Below, in pieces: positions 21,353-30,245 of a stretch of DNA of 64,000 bases. The position numbers were made by a program, and so were the translations under genes. Source of the stretch: Microcyclospora pomicola (lineage: Eukaryota; Ascomycota; Dothideomycetes; Capnodiales). Position 1 is the stretch's first letter. Every line of letters starts with the position of its first letter. The notes beneath the pieces were generated by a model. The model had not been told where the DNA came from. It did no database searches and saw nothing but the letters and a program-made list of their open reading frames with translations. The DNA lies in the NCBI GenBank assembly GCA_002786065.1, contig NHNY01000034.1:124001-188000 (forward strand). The letters run 5' to 3'.

Positions 21353-23059
21353 ATGTCACGAGAGATCTTCCGTAAGATCCTGAGACCGGCTGAGGCTTGG
21401 GGGAGTCTCACGAGACCACGTAGCCTCCAACGTCTGTCTTCCTCGAGATGGCCGTCGCTCTCCACTGGCAAATTCTCTACGTCGATATCCTCGCAGCAAG
21501 ATGCTGTGCAGTCAGATGAAGTACAAAACGCTCATCATGCCAAGAAGGGGAACTTTGTTCGTCGTGACGGTCGTCCTGACTCTGCTGGCTATGTAACGAG
21601 GTCTTTTGTACCGAAGCACACAAAGCAACATGCCAAAGCAGCACAAGGACAGAAGCGTGCAAAGAAGTCATCGGACGAGGAGACGCCTAGCGAACGGGTT
21701 ACAGCTCCTCAACCCAACTCGTTAGCTATCTCTGTCGACGGGGTCCCTCGTCTGTTTTCGCCACTGTTACTTCGAGACATGTGTCAATGCGAACGATGTG
21801 TTGATGTGTCGACCAAGCAGAAGCTATTCTGCACCAGCGAAATTCCAAGCGAGATCGAGGCAGCTGCCAACGACATTGCGGGCGAGCAAGTCTCCATACG
21901 ATGGCAGAAGGATGTTCCAGGATATGATGCGGATCATACCACTCGTATTGACATGTCACAGCTGAGAAGTATCAGCAAAGATGGCTCGACCACCACATGG
22001 CCGTCGCCACCCAAGCGTGTGGTCTGGGATGCAGCAACTGTCAACACAGACATCCAAGACATTGACTATCAGGCCTACATGAACGACGATGCCGCCCTGC
22101 ATACGGTCGTACAACAACTTCGTACTCACGGTCTGCTGTTCCTCACGAATGTGCCCGAAGATGCCAATTCTGTCGTCAAGATCACGGAGCGGATTGGTCC
22201 GGTCAAGAATACCTTCTATGGCTTCACGTGGGACGTGCGATCGGTTCCGGAAGCGAAGAATGTCGCATACACATCTCAGGATCTGGGATTCCACATGGAC
22301 CTAATGTACATGGAGCAGCCGCCACACATTCAATTCCTCCACTGCATTCGCTCTTCTGCTGCTGGTGGCGCCAGTCTGTTCACGGACAGCTTCAAGGCCG
22401 CACACGATCTTGCGCAAGCTGATCTCACCGCCTTCTTGGATCTTTGCCGCCTCCAAGTCCCGTTTCACTATGACCACCCTGGGTCACAGTACTACTACAA
22501 AAAGCGACACACCATCGAAGTTCCGACGCCACTGAACATTCACAATATCCCTCCCTATAAAGTAGAGCACATAATAAGTAAAGCTAAGCACTTCGGGGTC
22601 ACAGTCCCCATAGAACAGCTGATCGACGCCGTGTCCTGGTCGCCTCCATTTCAGGCCCCATTCTCCGGCACACGAACTTTCTCCGACCGAGTGCCGGAAA
22701 TTGAACAGCTCTACACGTCGCCAGACCGAGAGGATCGGATTGGAGAAGGTCTCGCGACTTATGTGAAACAATCCGCCAAGTTCAACACGCTGATACATCG
22801 TCCGGAGGGTATCTACGAGCGGACGATGAAGCCGGGCGAGTGCGTACTGTTCGACAACCGGCGGGTGCTGCACGCTCGCCGAGCATTTGCTGTGGGGGAT
22901 GCTGGCAAGGAAAGGTGGCTCAGAGGTTCTTATATGGATAGAGATCCGTTCATGAGCAGACTGCGAATGTTGCAAGATCGTTTCGGAGATCTGCCAGTGA
23001 AAAGCCAGCAGGGTAGTGCGGGTACTGGGCAGGTAAGCTCGAAGGAAGCTGCCGCTTGA
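21353..23059 (+). CDS. Gamma-butyrobetaine dioxygenase-like (TauD/TfdA family)
   Basis: A single exon of 568 residues. The family is Fe(II)/2-oxoglutarate-dependent; gamma-butyrobetaine hydroxylase performs the last step of carnitine synthesis. An N-terminal basic, Ser/Arg-rich region (about 1-110) looks like a mitochondrial presequence plus linker. The small zinc-binding N-terminal domain of this family follows with CxCxxC in LLRDMCQCERC. The catalytic domain holds the HxD pair in LGFHMDLMYMEQPP, followed by QFLHCIRS and GGASLFTDSF, and the distal histidine in RRVLHARRAF. The QFLHC context favours gamma-butyrobetaine over trimethyllysine hydroxylase, but the two are close relatives. It is longer than the animal enzyme (about 390) because of the N-terminus. 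Neighbours are TPC1 (divergent) and TRM5 (convergent). Confidence 0.85.
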   Translation: MSREIFRKILRPAEAWGSLTRPRSLQRLSSSRWPSLSTGKFSTSISSQQDAVQSDEVQNAHHAKKGNFVRRDGRPDSAGYVTRSFVPKHTKQHAKAAQGQKRAKKSSDEETPSERVTAPQPNSLAISVDGVPRLFSPLLLRDMCQCERCVDVSTKQKLFCTSEIPSEIEAAANDIAGEQVSIRWQKDVPGYDADHTTRIDMSQLRSISKDGSTTTWPSPPKRVVWDAATVNTDIQDIDYQAYMNDDAALHTVVQQLRTHGLLFLTNVPEDANSVVKITERIGPVKNTFYGFTWDVRSVPEAKNVAYTSQDLGFHMDLMYMEQPPHIQFLHCIRSSAAGGASLFTDSFKAAHDLAQADLTAFLDLCRLQVPFHYDHPGSQYYYKKRHTIEVPTPLNIHNIPPYKVEHIISKAKHFGVTVPIEQLIDAVSWSPPFQAPFSGTRTFSDRVPEIEQLYTSPDREDRIGEGLATYVKQSAKFNTLIHRPEGIYERTMKPGECVLFDNRRVLHARRAFAVGDAGKERWLRGSYMDRDPFMSRLRMLQDRFGDLPVKSQQGSAGTGQVSSKEAAA

Positions 23060-23352
23060 GAGAACTGAGAATGGTGATATGCTGGAATGTAGTTGATCGA
23101 GCATCTGAAGCCACCATGGTGGCCCATTTCATGAATCGCATATTGAGTCCCTGTTCAGACGTCCACGTGGCTCACATGATCGCGCTGCTCTTTTCAGCAT
23201 TTTGACTCGATATCCCGAAACATTCTGCTCGTTGATACTCAGACAAGATATTCTTCGCTGTCGGTTTCTCGGGGAGCGTCTGCAGTGACAGAAAACAACG
23301 CCTGACGTGCCAAGCGTACGTTGAAAGCATGAAGCTCCGAGCGGGCATTCCT

Positions 23353-24777
23353 CTAAACCTCTCTGTACGCGACTTCCGCTGGCAATCTGAAGCTTGCGCA
23401 GAACATCCGCTTCTTCGGCGCCACATCCCGCACATCCCAGATCTCCACGCCACCGGCGTCGATCTTCCCCGGCAGCATCTTACAGTCCAACAAGCCGCTG
23501 ATCTCCTCGCAGATCTTGAAGCCTTCTTCAATGTTATCGTCAGATTTCGTGCTGAAGCAGTAGGCGTGGATGAGCGGTAGTGGCGTGGCAGGTGGCAATG
23601 CGCTGGGCGGAAGTCCTTTGAGTTGAGGCTGTGTGTATAGGCCGATGAACGAGGGCAGGAAAGAGAGCGCCGTGGCCGGCAGGTTCATGACGAAATGTGA
23701 AAAGGTCTGTGGCTGCGTGACGGTACGTAGCACTTTTGGCTTAGCCTTCGGGTCCTTCTTGGATGGTTTGCTCAATACCTCCACCACATGCTCGGACTCC
23801 GCGAGGGCTGCGGTGGCTGTTCGTATAAAGGTCCGTCCGTCATCGTTGAAAGGCTTGACGAAATCAACGACCTTGTTGCGCTTCACCGCGTCCACCATGC
23901 AGGCGTAACTCTCGGGATTCAGGTCGTTCGCATACACGAATATACCTTTCTTACCCGCCGGCACAGCGAACGGGCCTATTCCGGCCATCACATCGCAAAC
24001 TGCTTCGCCTTCCTTGAATTGAGCCACGAGCCGGCTATGCTCCGTATGCAGCCGAGAGTTCCAATATACCTTACTATAGTCGAAACGGAAGAGACAGTTT
24101 TCCTCGGAGATCTCAACGTTGAGATCATCAGGGCCAGCAAGGACTTCGTACTTGAATGTTCGGAACTCGCTCTCCTCGCCAACATCGTCGATTTTGTTGA
24201 TGACTGTCTTCACGCCTGCGTTTTTGTCCAGCAGAATCTGCGCGATGAGGTCTTTGTGTTTTAGGTATTCGTCGCGGATGTTGAGATGGGCCACATGACC
24301 GACCTGAGAGAAACCTGATGGGATCTCCCCTTGTTCGTCGGGAGGTAAGATGGAGGTAATAATGTCGTGGTATGTCCAGTAATTGTAATCTAGCTTTAAT
24401 GGAAATGGTACAATCGATATGAGCTCTTGTTTTACGAGCTCAGTAAGTGTTGAGGAGTATGGCGGATGAGATGTTCCATCGACGGGTTCCGTCTGTTGTT
24501 CTTCGAAAGGCTCACTCGCTCCAGGACGAAGGAGAATGCACTTCCGACCAATTTTTGCATGCTCCGCATCAGGATCCAGATGGACATTAGCAAGTCGATC
24601 TAGTGCCAGTGCGTCCTTGTGCCTTTCGAGCTCGCCACGTATTTTGAATATGTTCTTGTTGTCGAACACCCGAGCAGCTTTCAATGGCACTATCCGCAAG
24701 AACTTGCTTCGATCAAGCACTTTCATGCCCAGCTGCAATGGTGGACGGAACATGTCGCTCTCGACCACAGCCGCCAT
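23353..24777 (-). CDS. TRM5: tRNA (guanine37-N1)-methyltransferase Trm5
   Basis: A single exon of 474 residues. Trm5 methylates N1 of G37 next to the anticodon using S-adenosylmethionine, which prevents frameshifting; fungal forms act in nucleus/cytosol and mitochondria. Visible elements: an N-terminal region MFRPPLQLGMKVLDRSKF, the TFKYEVLAG block, the Rossmann motif AVCDVMAGIGPFAVPAG, the ANDLNPESYACM segment binding SAM, and the catalytic-site motif HFVMNLPATALSFL. The C-terminus EIWDVRDVAPKKRMFCASF is typical. The ATG at 24777 is used because the codon before it is not a start. An acidic/proline insert near residue 340 (KDPKAKPKVL) is the only odd segment. Divergent from the kinesin gene across 315 bp. 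Confidence 0.94.
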   Translation of the reverse strand: MAAVVESDMFRPPLQLGMKVLDRSKFLRIVPLKAARVFDNKNIFKIRGELERHKDALALDRLANVHLDPDAEHAKIGRKCILLRPGASEPFEEQQTEPVDGTSHPPYSSTLTELVKQELISIVPFPLKLDYNYWTYHDIITSILPPDEQGEIPSGFSQVGHVAHLNIRDEYLKHKDLIAQILLDKNAGVKTVINKIDDVGEESEFRTFKYEVLAGPDDLNVEISEENCLFRFDYSKVYWNSRLHTEHSRLVAQFKEGEAVCDVMAGIGPFAVPAGKKGIFVYANDLNPESYACMVDAVKRNKVVDFVKPFNDDGRTFIRTATAALAESEHVVEVLSKPSKKDPKAKPKVLRTVTQPQTFSHFVMNLPATALSFLPSFIGLYTQPQLKGLPPSALPPATPLPLIHAYCFSTKSDDNIEEGFKICEEISGLLDCKMLPGKIDAGGVEIWDVRDVAPKKRMFCASFRLPAEVAYREV

Positions 24778-25092
24778 CAAGATGGCCGATGGAATGGATC
24801 GTGTTTGAGATTGCTTTGAGTTTTATTGTATGGACATTCTGTTTCAATATTGTTGCTGTTGCATCGCAGTCATTAAAATAATTCATGTTGCATCAGGCGA
24901 ATTTCATCGGAGTTCGTGAGCTGCGAATGCCGATGTGTGCATACACGTCTCCGGAACCACGCGCCGCTTCTTATGGTTAACCACGACATCATCTTCAACT
25001 CTTATTGTCCAGGCTACGGCGGGAGTCGACCACAGTCCGCTGCCTCTTCGGCAGCACTCGCATTCATATGAGGCATCGGTAAAACCTCCAAC
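24778..25092. promoter_or_regulatory. Divergent promoter region TRM5 / kinesin-3
   Basis: 315 bp between two divergent ATGs. It must contain both promoters if each is transcribed alone. No specific element was recognised. Confidence 0.5.
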
Positions 25093-28000
25093 ATGGCCGC
25101 TCCTGGCGCCGGTAATATCAAGGTGGTCGTCCGAGTGCGGCCATTCAACTCTCGCGAGAAGGATCGCAACGCAAAATGTATTGTGTCTATGAAGAACTCG
25201 CAGACGGTGCTCTCCCCACCGCCGCCGGATCCCTCTTCGAAGAACAAGCCGGTCAAGGGTGCATTGGAAGGGAGCAAGACGTTTGCATTCGACAAGTCAT
25301 ATTGGTCGTTTGACAAGAAGGATCCCGACTATGCAGGCCAGGACAACCTCTTCACCGATCTGGGCAAGCCACTATTGGACAATGCCTTCCAAGGATACAA
25401 CAACTGTATCTTTGCATATGGCCAGACAGGATCGGGCAAGAGTTACAGTATGATGGGGTATGGCGATGAGGAGGGTGTTATACCGCGGATCTGCAGAGAC
25501 ATGTTCAGACGGATTGACGAGATCCAAGGAGACAAGAACATGGGCTGTACGGTGGAGGTGTCGTACTTGGAAATCTACAATGAGCGGGTCCGAGATCTTC
25601 TCAATCCGACCACGAAGGGGAATCTGAAGGTCAGAGAGCATCCGTCTACTGGTCCGTACGTGGAAGATCTGGCCAAACTGGTGGTTCGAAGCTTTGCAGA
25701 GATCGATAATTTGATGGACGAGGGCAACAAAGCGAGAACAGTCGCAGCTACAAACATGAACGAAACATCTTCGCGTTCGCATGCCGTGTTCACTTTGACG
25801 TTAACGCAGAAAAGACATGATACCGAGACCAATATGGATACCGAAAAGGTCGCAAAGATTAGTCTGGTCGATCTGGCTGGATCAGAGCGCGCGAATTCGA
25901 CCGGTGCGACTGGTGCACGACTAAAGGAAGGTGCTGAGATCAACAGATCACTGTCTACTCTTGGTCGTGTCATTGCAGCATTGGCAGATATGAGCAGTGC
26001 AAAGGCGACGAAGAAAGGGATGCAGGTTCCATATCGAGACTCTGTCCTGACATGGTTGCTCAAAGATAGTTTAGGAGGCAACAGTCTGACTGCTATGATT
26101 GCTGCTATTTCTCCGGCTGATATCAACTTCGACGAGACGTTGTCAACGCTGCGATATGCCGATTCTGCTAAACGAATCAAGAACCACGCTGTCGTCAATG
26201 AGGACCCGAATGCACGTATGATCCGCGAGTTGAAGGAGGAACTCGCGCAGCTACGCTCTAAGCTCACTACTGGCGGAGGTATCGCCGAGGAGCAGTACAG
26301 CGCCGACACGCCACTTGAGAAACAAATTGTGAGCATTACCCAAGCCGACGGCAGCATCAAAAAGGTGTCCAAAGCAGAAATCGCCGAGCAGCTGTCACAG
26401 TCAGAAAAGCTCTATGAGGATCTAAATCAGACTTGGGAAGAAAAGATGAAGAAGACAGAGGAAATTCACAAAGAGCGTGAAGCTGCCCTAGAAGACTTGG
26501 GCATTAGCATCGAGAAAGGTTTCGTTGGTGTAAGCACGCCGAAGAAGATGCCTCATCTGGTCAATCTAAGTGATGATCCATTATTGGCAGAGTGCCTCGT
26601 CTATAACCTCAAGCCCGGTACGACGACTGTCGGCAATATGGACAACGAGCAATCGATTGAAGGTGAAGAGAGTCATAGCGAGTCTATTGATATTCGATTA
26701 AATGGATCCAAGATCTTGCGAGATCATTGCACCTTTGAGAACGTGGATGGGATCGTGACCGTTGTACCGAAAGATGGCGCGGCTGTGATGGTCAATGGAG
26801 TGCGCATCGAGGCGCCCAAGCGTTTGAGAAGCGGTTACAGAGTTATCCTTGGCGACTTCCACATTTTCCGCTTCAATCACCCCCAGGAGGCACGTGAAGA
26901 GCGTGCTACGGAGCAGGGAAGCATGCTGAAATATTCCATGACCGTTGACCAATTAGGTAGTCCTGCACCCCGACCTGGTCACGAGCGTAACGAGAGCACC
27001 ATCAGTCGCACTCTGTCAGACTTTGATGCTGAAGGTGGTAGTCCAGGCACTGATTCGCCTGTGCCATATCGACACAGCCGCGATAGTGATTGGGCATTCG
27101 CCAGGCAAGAGGCCGTGTCAAATATCATCGGACCAGAACAGAACATGTCAACGCTGACAGACGATCAGCTGGATGGACTGTTTGACGACCTTCAGCGGGT
27201 ACGTGCAGTCCGTAGAGCGCGACCCGAAAGTAAAATGCTGGACTTAAACGGAGGTGACAACACTGATACAGAGTCTGTTGCTTCTCATCCAGTGCGAGAA
27301 AAGTATCTGAGCAACGGAACGTTGGACAATTTCAGCCTGGATACCGCTTTGACGATACCTTCTACCCCTCAGCAATCCGAAGCTGAGGACAGGATGAAGC
27401 CAGTCAGGGAAGAATTGCAGGAGCAGTTGGACAAGCAACGAGAGGAATATCAGGAAAAGCTGGAGAACGCCGAAGCTGGAAATGCGGAGATTGAAGAGAT
27501 GCGTGTTGAGAAGGTCAAGATGCAGACGAACTTGCTAGAGATGAAGCAGAAGATGCAAGCAGAACTTGCCGTGCAAAAGAAAGAGTTTGAACGACAACTC
27601 GCAGAATTGAAGTCTCCGTCCAGACACCGAAGGAAGAGCTCCGCAGCGGTGAGAAAAGCGCATGGCGGCTTGAACGAGCGAGATGTCTTCTTAGCCAAGC
27701 ACATCTATGAGCATTGGCGACGACAACGCTACGTGGCCATGGCGGCTGGGGTGCTCAAAAATGCCAGCACACTCAAGGAAGCCCAAATCATGAGCCAACA
27801 AATGGAACAGAATATTGTGTTTCAATTCACGGTTGTTGACGTTGGCCATACTTTTGGGTCTTCCTATGACCTGGCGCTCAACGGTGTCACAGTCGACGAG
27901 ATGAACGACCCTGACCTAGAAGATGCCATAAAACCTTGCTTGGGAGTAAGAGTAATCGACTTCGGGAGATGCATCATCCATCTATGGTCGATACAGAAGT

Positions 28001-30042
28001 TGCACGCACGACTCAAGATGATGCGACAAATGCTGCAATACCTGGATCGTCCGGAGTACCTGCAGCATTTTCGCATCGAGAATCCGTTCGTGGATCCCTG
28101 CATGCCAGAGTATACACGCGTTGGTGACGCAGATATTCCTCTGGCTGCCGTTCTTGAATGTCGTGTACAGGACTTTACACTGGACGTGTACTCACCCTAT
28201 ACAAATAGTGTCATCGGCATCATTCATCTGAGCCTAGAACCCAGCTCCGCAGAAGCACCGAGTAGCACACTCAAGTTCAATGTTGTAATGCATGACTTGG
28301 TGGGATTCGCAGAACGTGAAGGGACGAACGTGCACGCACAACTCTTCATACCAGGCGTCTCTGAAGAAGGTGGCGCAACTACTACCACGTTCGTGAGCGA
28401 GTTTGGTGAGGGACCAGTCCGCTTCGAGAGCGTGCATAGCATGAGCCTACCTCTTTCTGCTCCACGAGAAGCAAGTCTACGTGCCAGCATCTTCGCACAA
28501 GTCACAAGCATGCATCTCGACAAGCTGCTTAGTTGGGATGACATGAGAGATGCTTTCATCTCACCGGCACGCCAGAAGGCCAAGAAAAGGCATCCACGAC
28601 TTTCCGAGAGGGAGTACTATTCTCAAGAACGTCACGACGTCTTCGCTAAAGTGCAAATCCTGGAGATCGGAGAGGATGGCGAGTACCAGCCTGTCGAGGT
28701 GGTGCAAAGCAGCACGCTTGATAAAGGCGCATATCAGCTGCATCAAGGTCTACAGCGTCGAATTGTGCTCACGATCACACATAGTTCAGGCGAATCGTTA
28801 CCTTGGGACGAGATTACCAACTTCCGAGCTGGTTCCGTGTTGATATTGGATGCGAGTGGTCGTGGCTCCGATCCAGACAGCAATCAAACGGATGTCGCAC
28901 TTCCGCTCGTCTCACCCCCAGTGACGCGCGACTTTCCAGATGGCACACGTCACATCAAATTGATTGCACAATGGGACTCGTCTGCCCACCATTCTCTGTT
29001 GTTGGACCGTCCAACGGTGGAGAAATACAAGGTTCAGCTATCACTGAAGTGGACGGTCACATCCTCTCGCGTCACACATGCAATGAAGTTTTCACTCGAT
29101 ATCGCCGTACAGACGAGGCCTCGGACATGGTTTCGACAAAACAGCCTGCTAGGCCAACTGTTCAACAACCAAAGAGTGGTGCACACCAGTACGGGATGCT
29201 TCACAATCACACTGAAGCCCAGCGCGGCCAAGCGAGTGGGTGATCTCTGGCGAATGGACACGACAAGCGAATACATCTCAGGCGAAGAAGGTCTCTCTGG
29301 ATGGGCACCGCGAGGTGTGTCACTTATACGCGACTATTTGACACTGAAGAAGAAGCTACGGAGAGCATTGGAAATAGAATCCGCACGAACTGTGCTAGGC
29401 TCTGCGATTTCTTTAGATTCGCAGGACGTTCAAACAGAGAACACGGAGGAATTCGACGAGCGACAAAAGAGCCTGCTCGCAAAGATTATCAACCTTTGGC
29501 AAACAGCACCCACAGCAAGTGAAATGCTTTTGGCGGATACCAACACGGATCCGATAGTCCCAGGCATTACAAGTCCGAATGGCGATGGTGCCCCTACCGG
29601 AAACGCGACCACCGAAGCAGACCCGCCTGTCGCTCTTGCAGCCACAATCGACTACCATCACAAGACACCGACCCTTTTGAAGGCAGGCTGGCTGCTCATT
29701 CCAGACACCGCCGGCACTCGATGGATCCGACGCTACGTCGAGCTTCGACGGCCCTACCTGCACCTTTACAGCAGCGAGGGTGACGAAGTGGCTGCCATCA
29801 ACCTCACAAACTCGCGCATCGACGCCGAACCTCAAGTCGCCAAGTTACTGCAGCGGGACAATGTGCGGATGGAGGTGTGGGCGGTCTACGCCGCCACGCG
29901 CACCTGGCTCTTCGCTGGACGCAACGACAAAGAGCGTGGAGAATGGATCTGGGCCGTCGATCGCAGCTACGTTGGGCAGTCGTCTTCGGGGAGCGTTGAT
30001 GGGAGTTGGGACGGAGACGAGCGTGACGATGAGCTGGAGTGA
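25093..30042 (+). CDS. uncA: Kinesin-3 motor (UncA/Unc-104/KIF1 type)
   Basis: An intronless gene for 1649 residues. Kinesin-3 motors carry vesicles and early endosomes toward microtubule plus ends. The motor domain (about 8-370) shows the P-loop GQTGSGKS (110-117), switch I NETSSRSHAVF, switch II SLVDLAGSERAN, and the neck region after YADSAKRIKNHAVVNEDPNA. An FHA domain lies near residues 510-610 (DIRLNGSKILRDHCTF, VMVNGVRIEAPKRL). Coiled coil follows around 780-850, then the conserved kinesin-3 stalk domain (FTVVDVGHTFGSSYDLALNG) and a long beta-rich middle (DUF3694-type). A C-terminal PH domain at about 1515-1630 (LLKAGWLLIPDTAGTRWIRR, then WLFAGRNDKERGEWIWAVDR) binds membrane phosphoinositides. 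The domain order and length match fungal UncA. Confidence 0.95.
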   Translation: MAAPGAGNIKVVVRVRPFNSREKDRNAKCIVSMKNSQTVLSPPPPDPSSKNKPVKGALEGSKTFAFDKSYWSFDKKDPDYAGQDNLFTDLGKPLLDNAFQGYNNCIFAYGQTGSGKSYSMMGYGDEEGVIPRICRDMFRRIDEIQGDKNMGCTVEVSYLEIYNERVRDLLNPTTKGNLKVREHPSTGPYVEDLAKLVVRSFAEIDNLMDEGNKARTVAATNMNETSSRSHAVFTLTLTQKRHDTETNMDTEKVAKISLVDLAGSERANSTGATGARLKEGAEINRSLSTLGRVIAALADMSSAKATKKGMQVPYRDSVLTWLLKDSLGGNSLTAMIAAISPADINFDETLSTLRYADSAKRIKNHAVVNEDPNARMIRELKEELAQLRSKLTTGGGIAEEQYSADTPLEKQIVSITQADGSIKKVSKAEIAEQLSQSEKLYEDLNQTWEEKMKKTEEIHKEREAALEDLGISIEKGFVGVSTPKKMPHLVNLSDDPLLAECLVYNLKPGTTTVGNMDNEQSIEGEESHSESIDIRLNGSKILRDHCTFENVDGIVTVVPKDGAAVMVNGVRIEAPKRLRSGYRVILGDFHIFRFNHPQEAREERATEQGSMLKYSMTVDQLGSPAPRPGHERNESTISRTLSDFDAEGGSPGTDSPVPYRHSRDSDWAFARQEAVSNIIGPEQNMSTLTDDQLDGLFDDLQRVRAVRRARPESKMLDLNGGDNTDTESVASHPVREKYLSNGTLDNFSLDTALTIPSTPQQSEAEDRMKPVREELQEQLDKQREEYQEKLENAEAGNAEIEEMRVEKVKMQTNLLEMKQKMQAELAVQKKEFERQLAELKSPSRHRRKSSAAVRKAHGGLNERDVFLAKHIYEHWRRQRYVAMAAGVLKNASTLKEAQIMSQQMEQNIVFQFTVVDVGHTFGSSYDLALNGVTVDEMNDPDLEDAIKPCLGVRVIDFGRCIIHLWSIQKLHARLKMMRQMLQYLDRPEYLQHFRIENPFVDPCMPEYTRVGDADIPLAAVLECRVQDFTLDVYSPYTNSVIGIIHLSLEPSSAEAPSSTLKFNVVMHDLVGFAEREGTNVHAQLFIPGVSEEGGATTTTFVSEFGEGPVRFESVHSMSLPLSAPREASLRASIFAQVTSMHLDKLLSWDDMRDAFISPARQKAKKRHPRLSEREYYSQERHDVFAKVQILEIGEDGEYQPVEVVQSSTLDKGAYQLHQGLQRRIVLTITHSSGESLPWDEITNFRAGSVLILDASGRGSDPDSNQTDVALPLVSPPVTRDFPDGTRHIKLIAQWDSSAHHSLLLDRPTVEKYKVQLSLKWTVTSSRVTHAMKFSLDIAVQTRPRTWFRQNSLLGQLFNNQRVVHTSTGCFTITLKPSAAKRVGDLWRMDTTSEYISGEEGLSGWAPRGVSLIRDYLTLKKKLRRALEIESARTVLGSAISLDSQDVQTENTEEFDERQKSLLAKIINLWQTAPTASEMLLADTNTDPIVPGITSPNGDGAPTGNATTEADPPVALAATIDYHHKTPTLLKAGWLLIPDTAGTRWIRRYVELRRPYLHLYSSEGDEVAAINLTNSRIDAEPQVAKLLQRDNVRMEVWAVYAATRTWLFAGRNDKERGEWIWAVDRSYVGQSSSGSVDGSWDGDERDDELE

Positions 30043-30245
30043 GGCTCGCGTGAAGAGCTGCTTTTCTTTCGAAGTGTTGGCTTTTACCTTTTGCCCATTT
30101 CCATTTTAGATACCCATTCTGTACTTTTATCGTACCCTGTCACGGAACGACATCACGGCATTGAATAGCAATCATAAGTTTCTCAGACATGGAAGCATAC
30201 TGCGGTTTCCCTTGCTATATGTGCTTAGAATCTGCTTAGCGGAGC

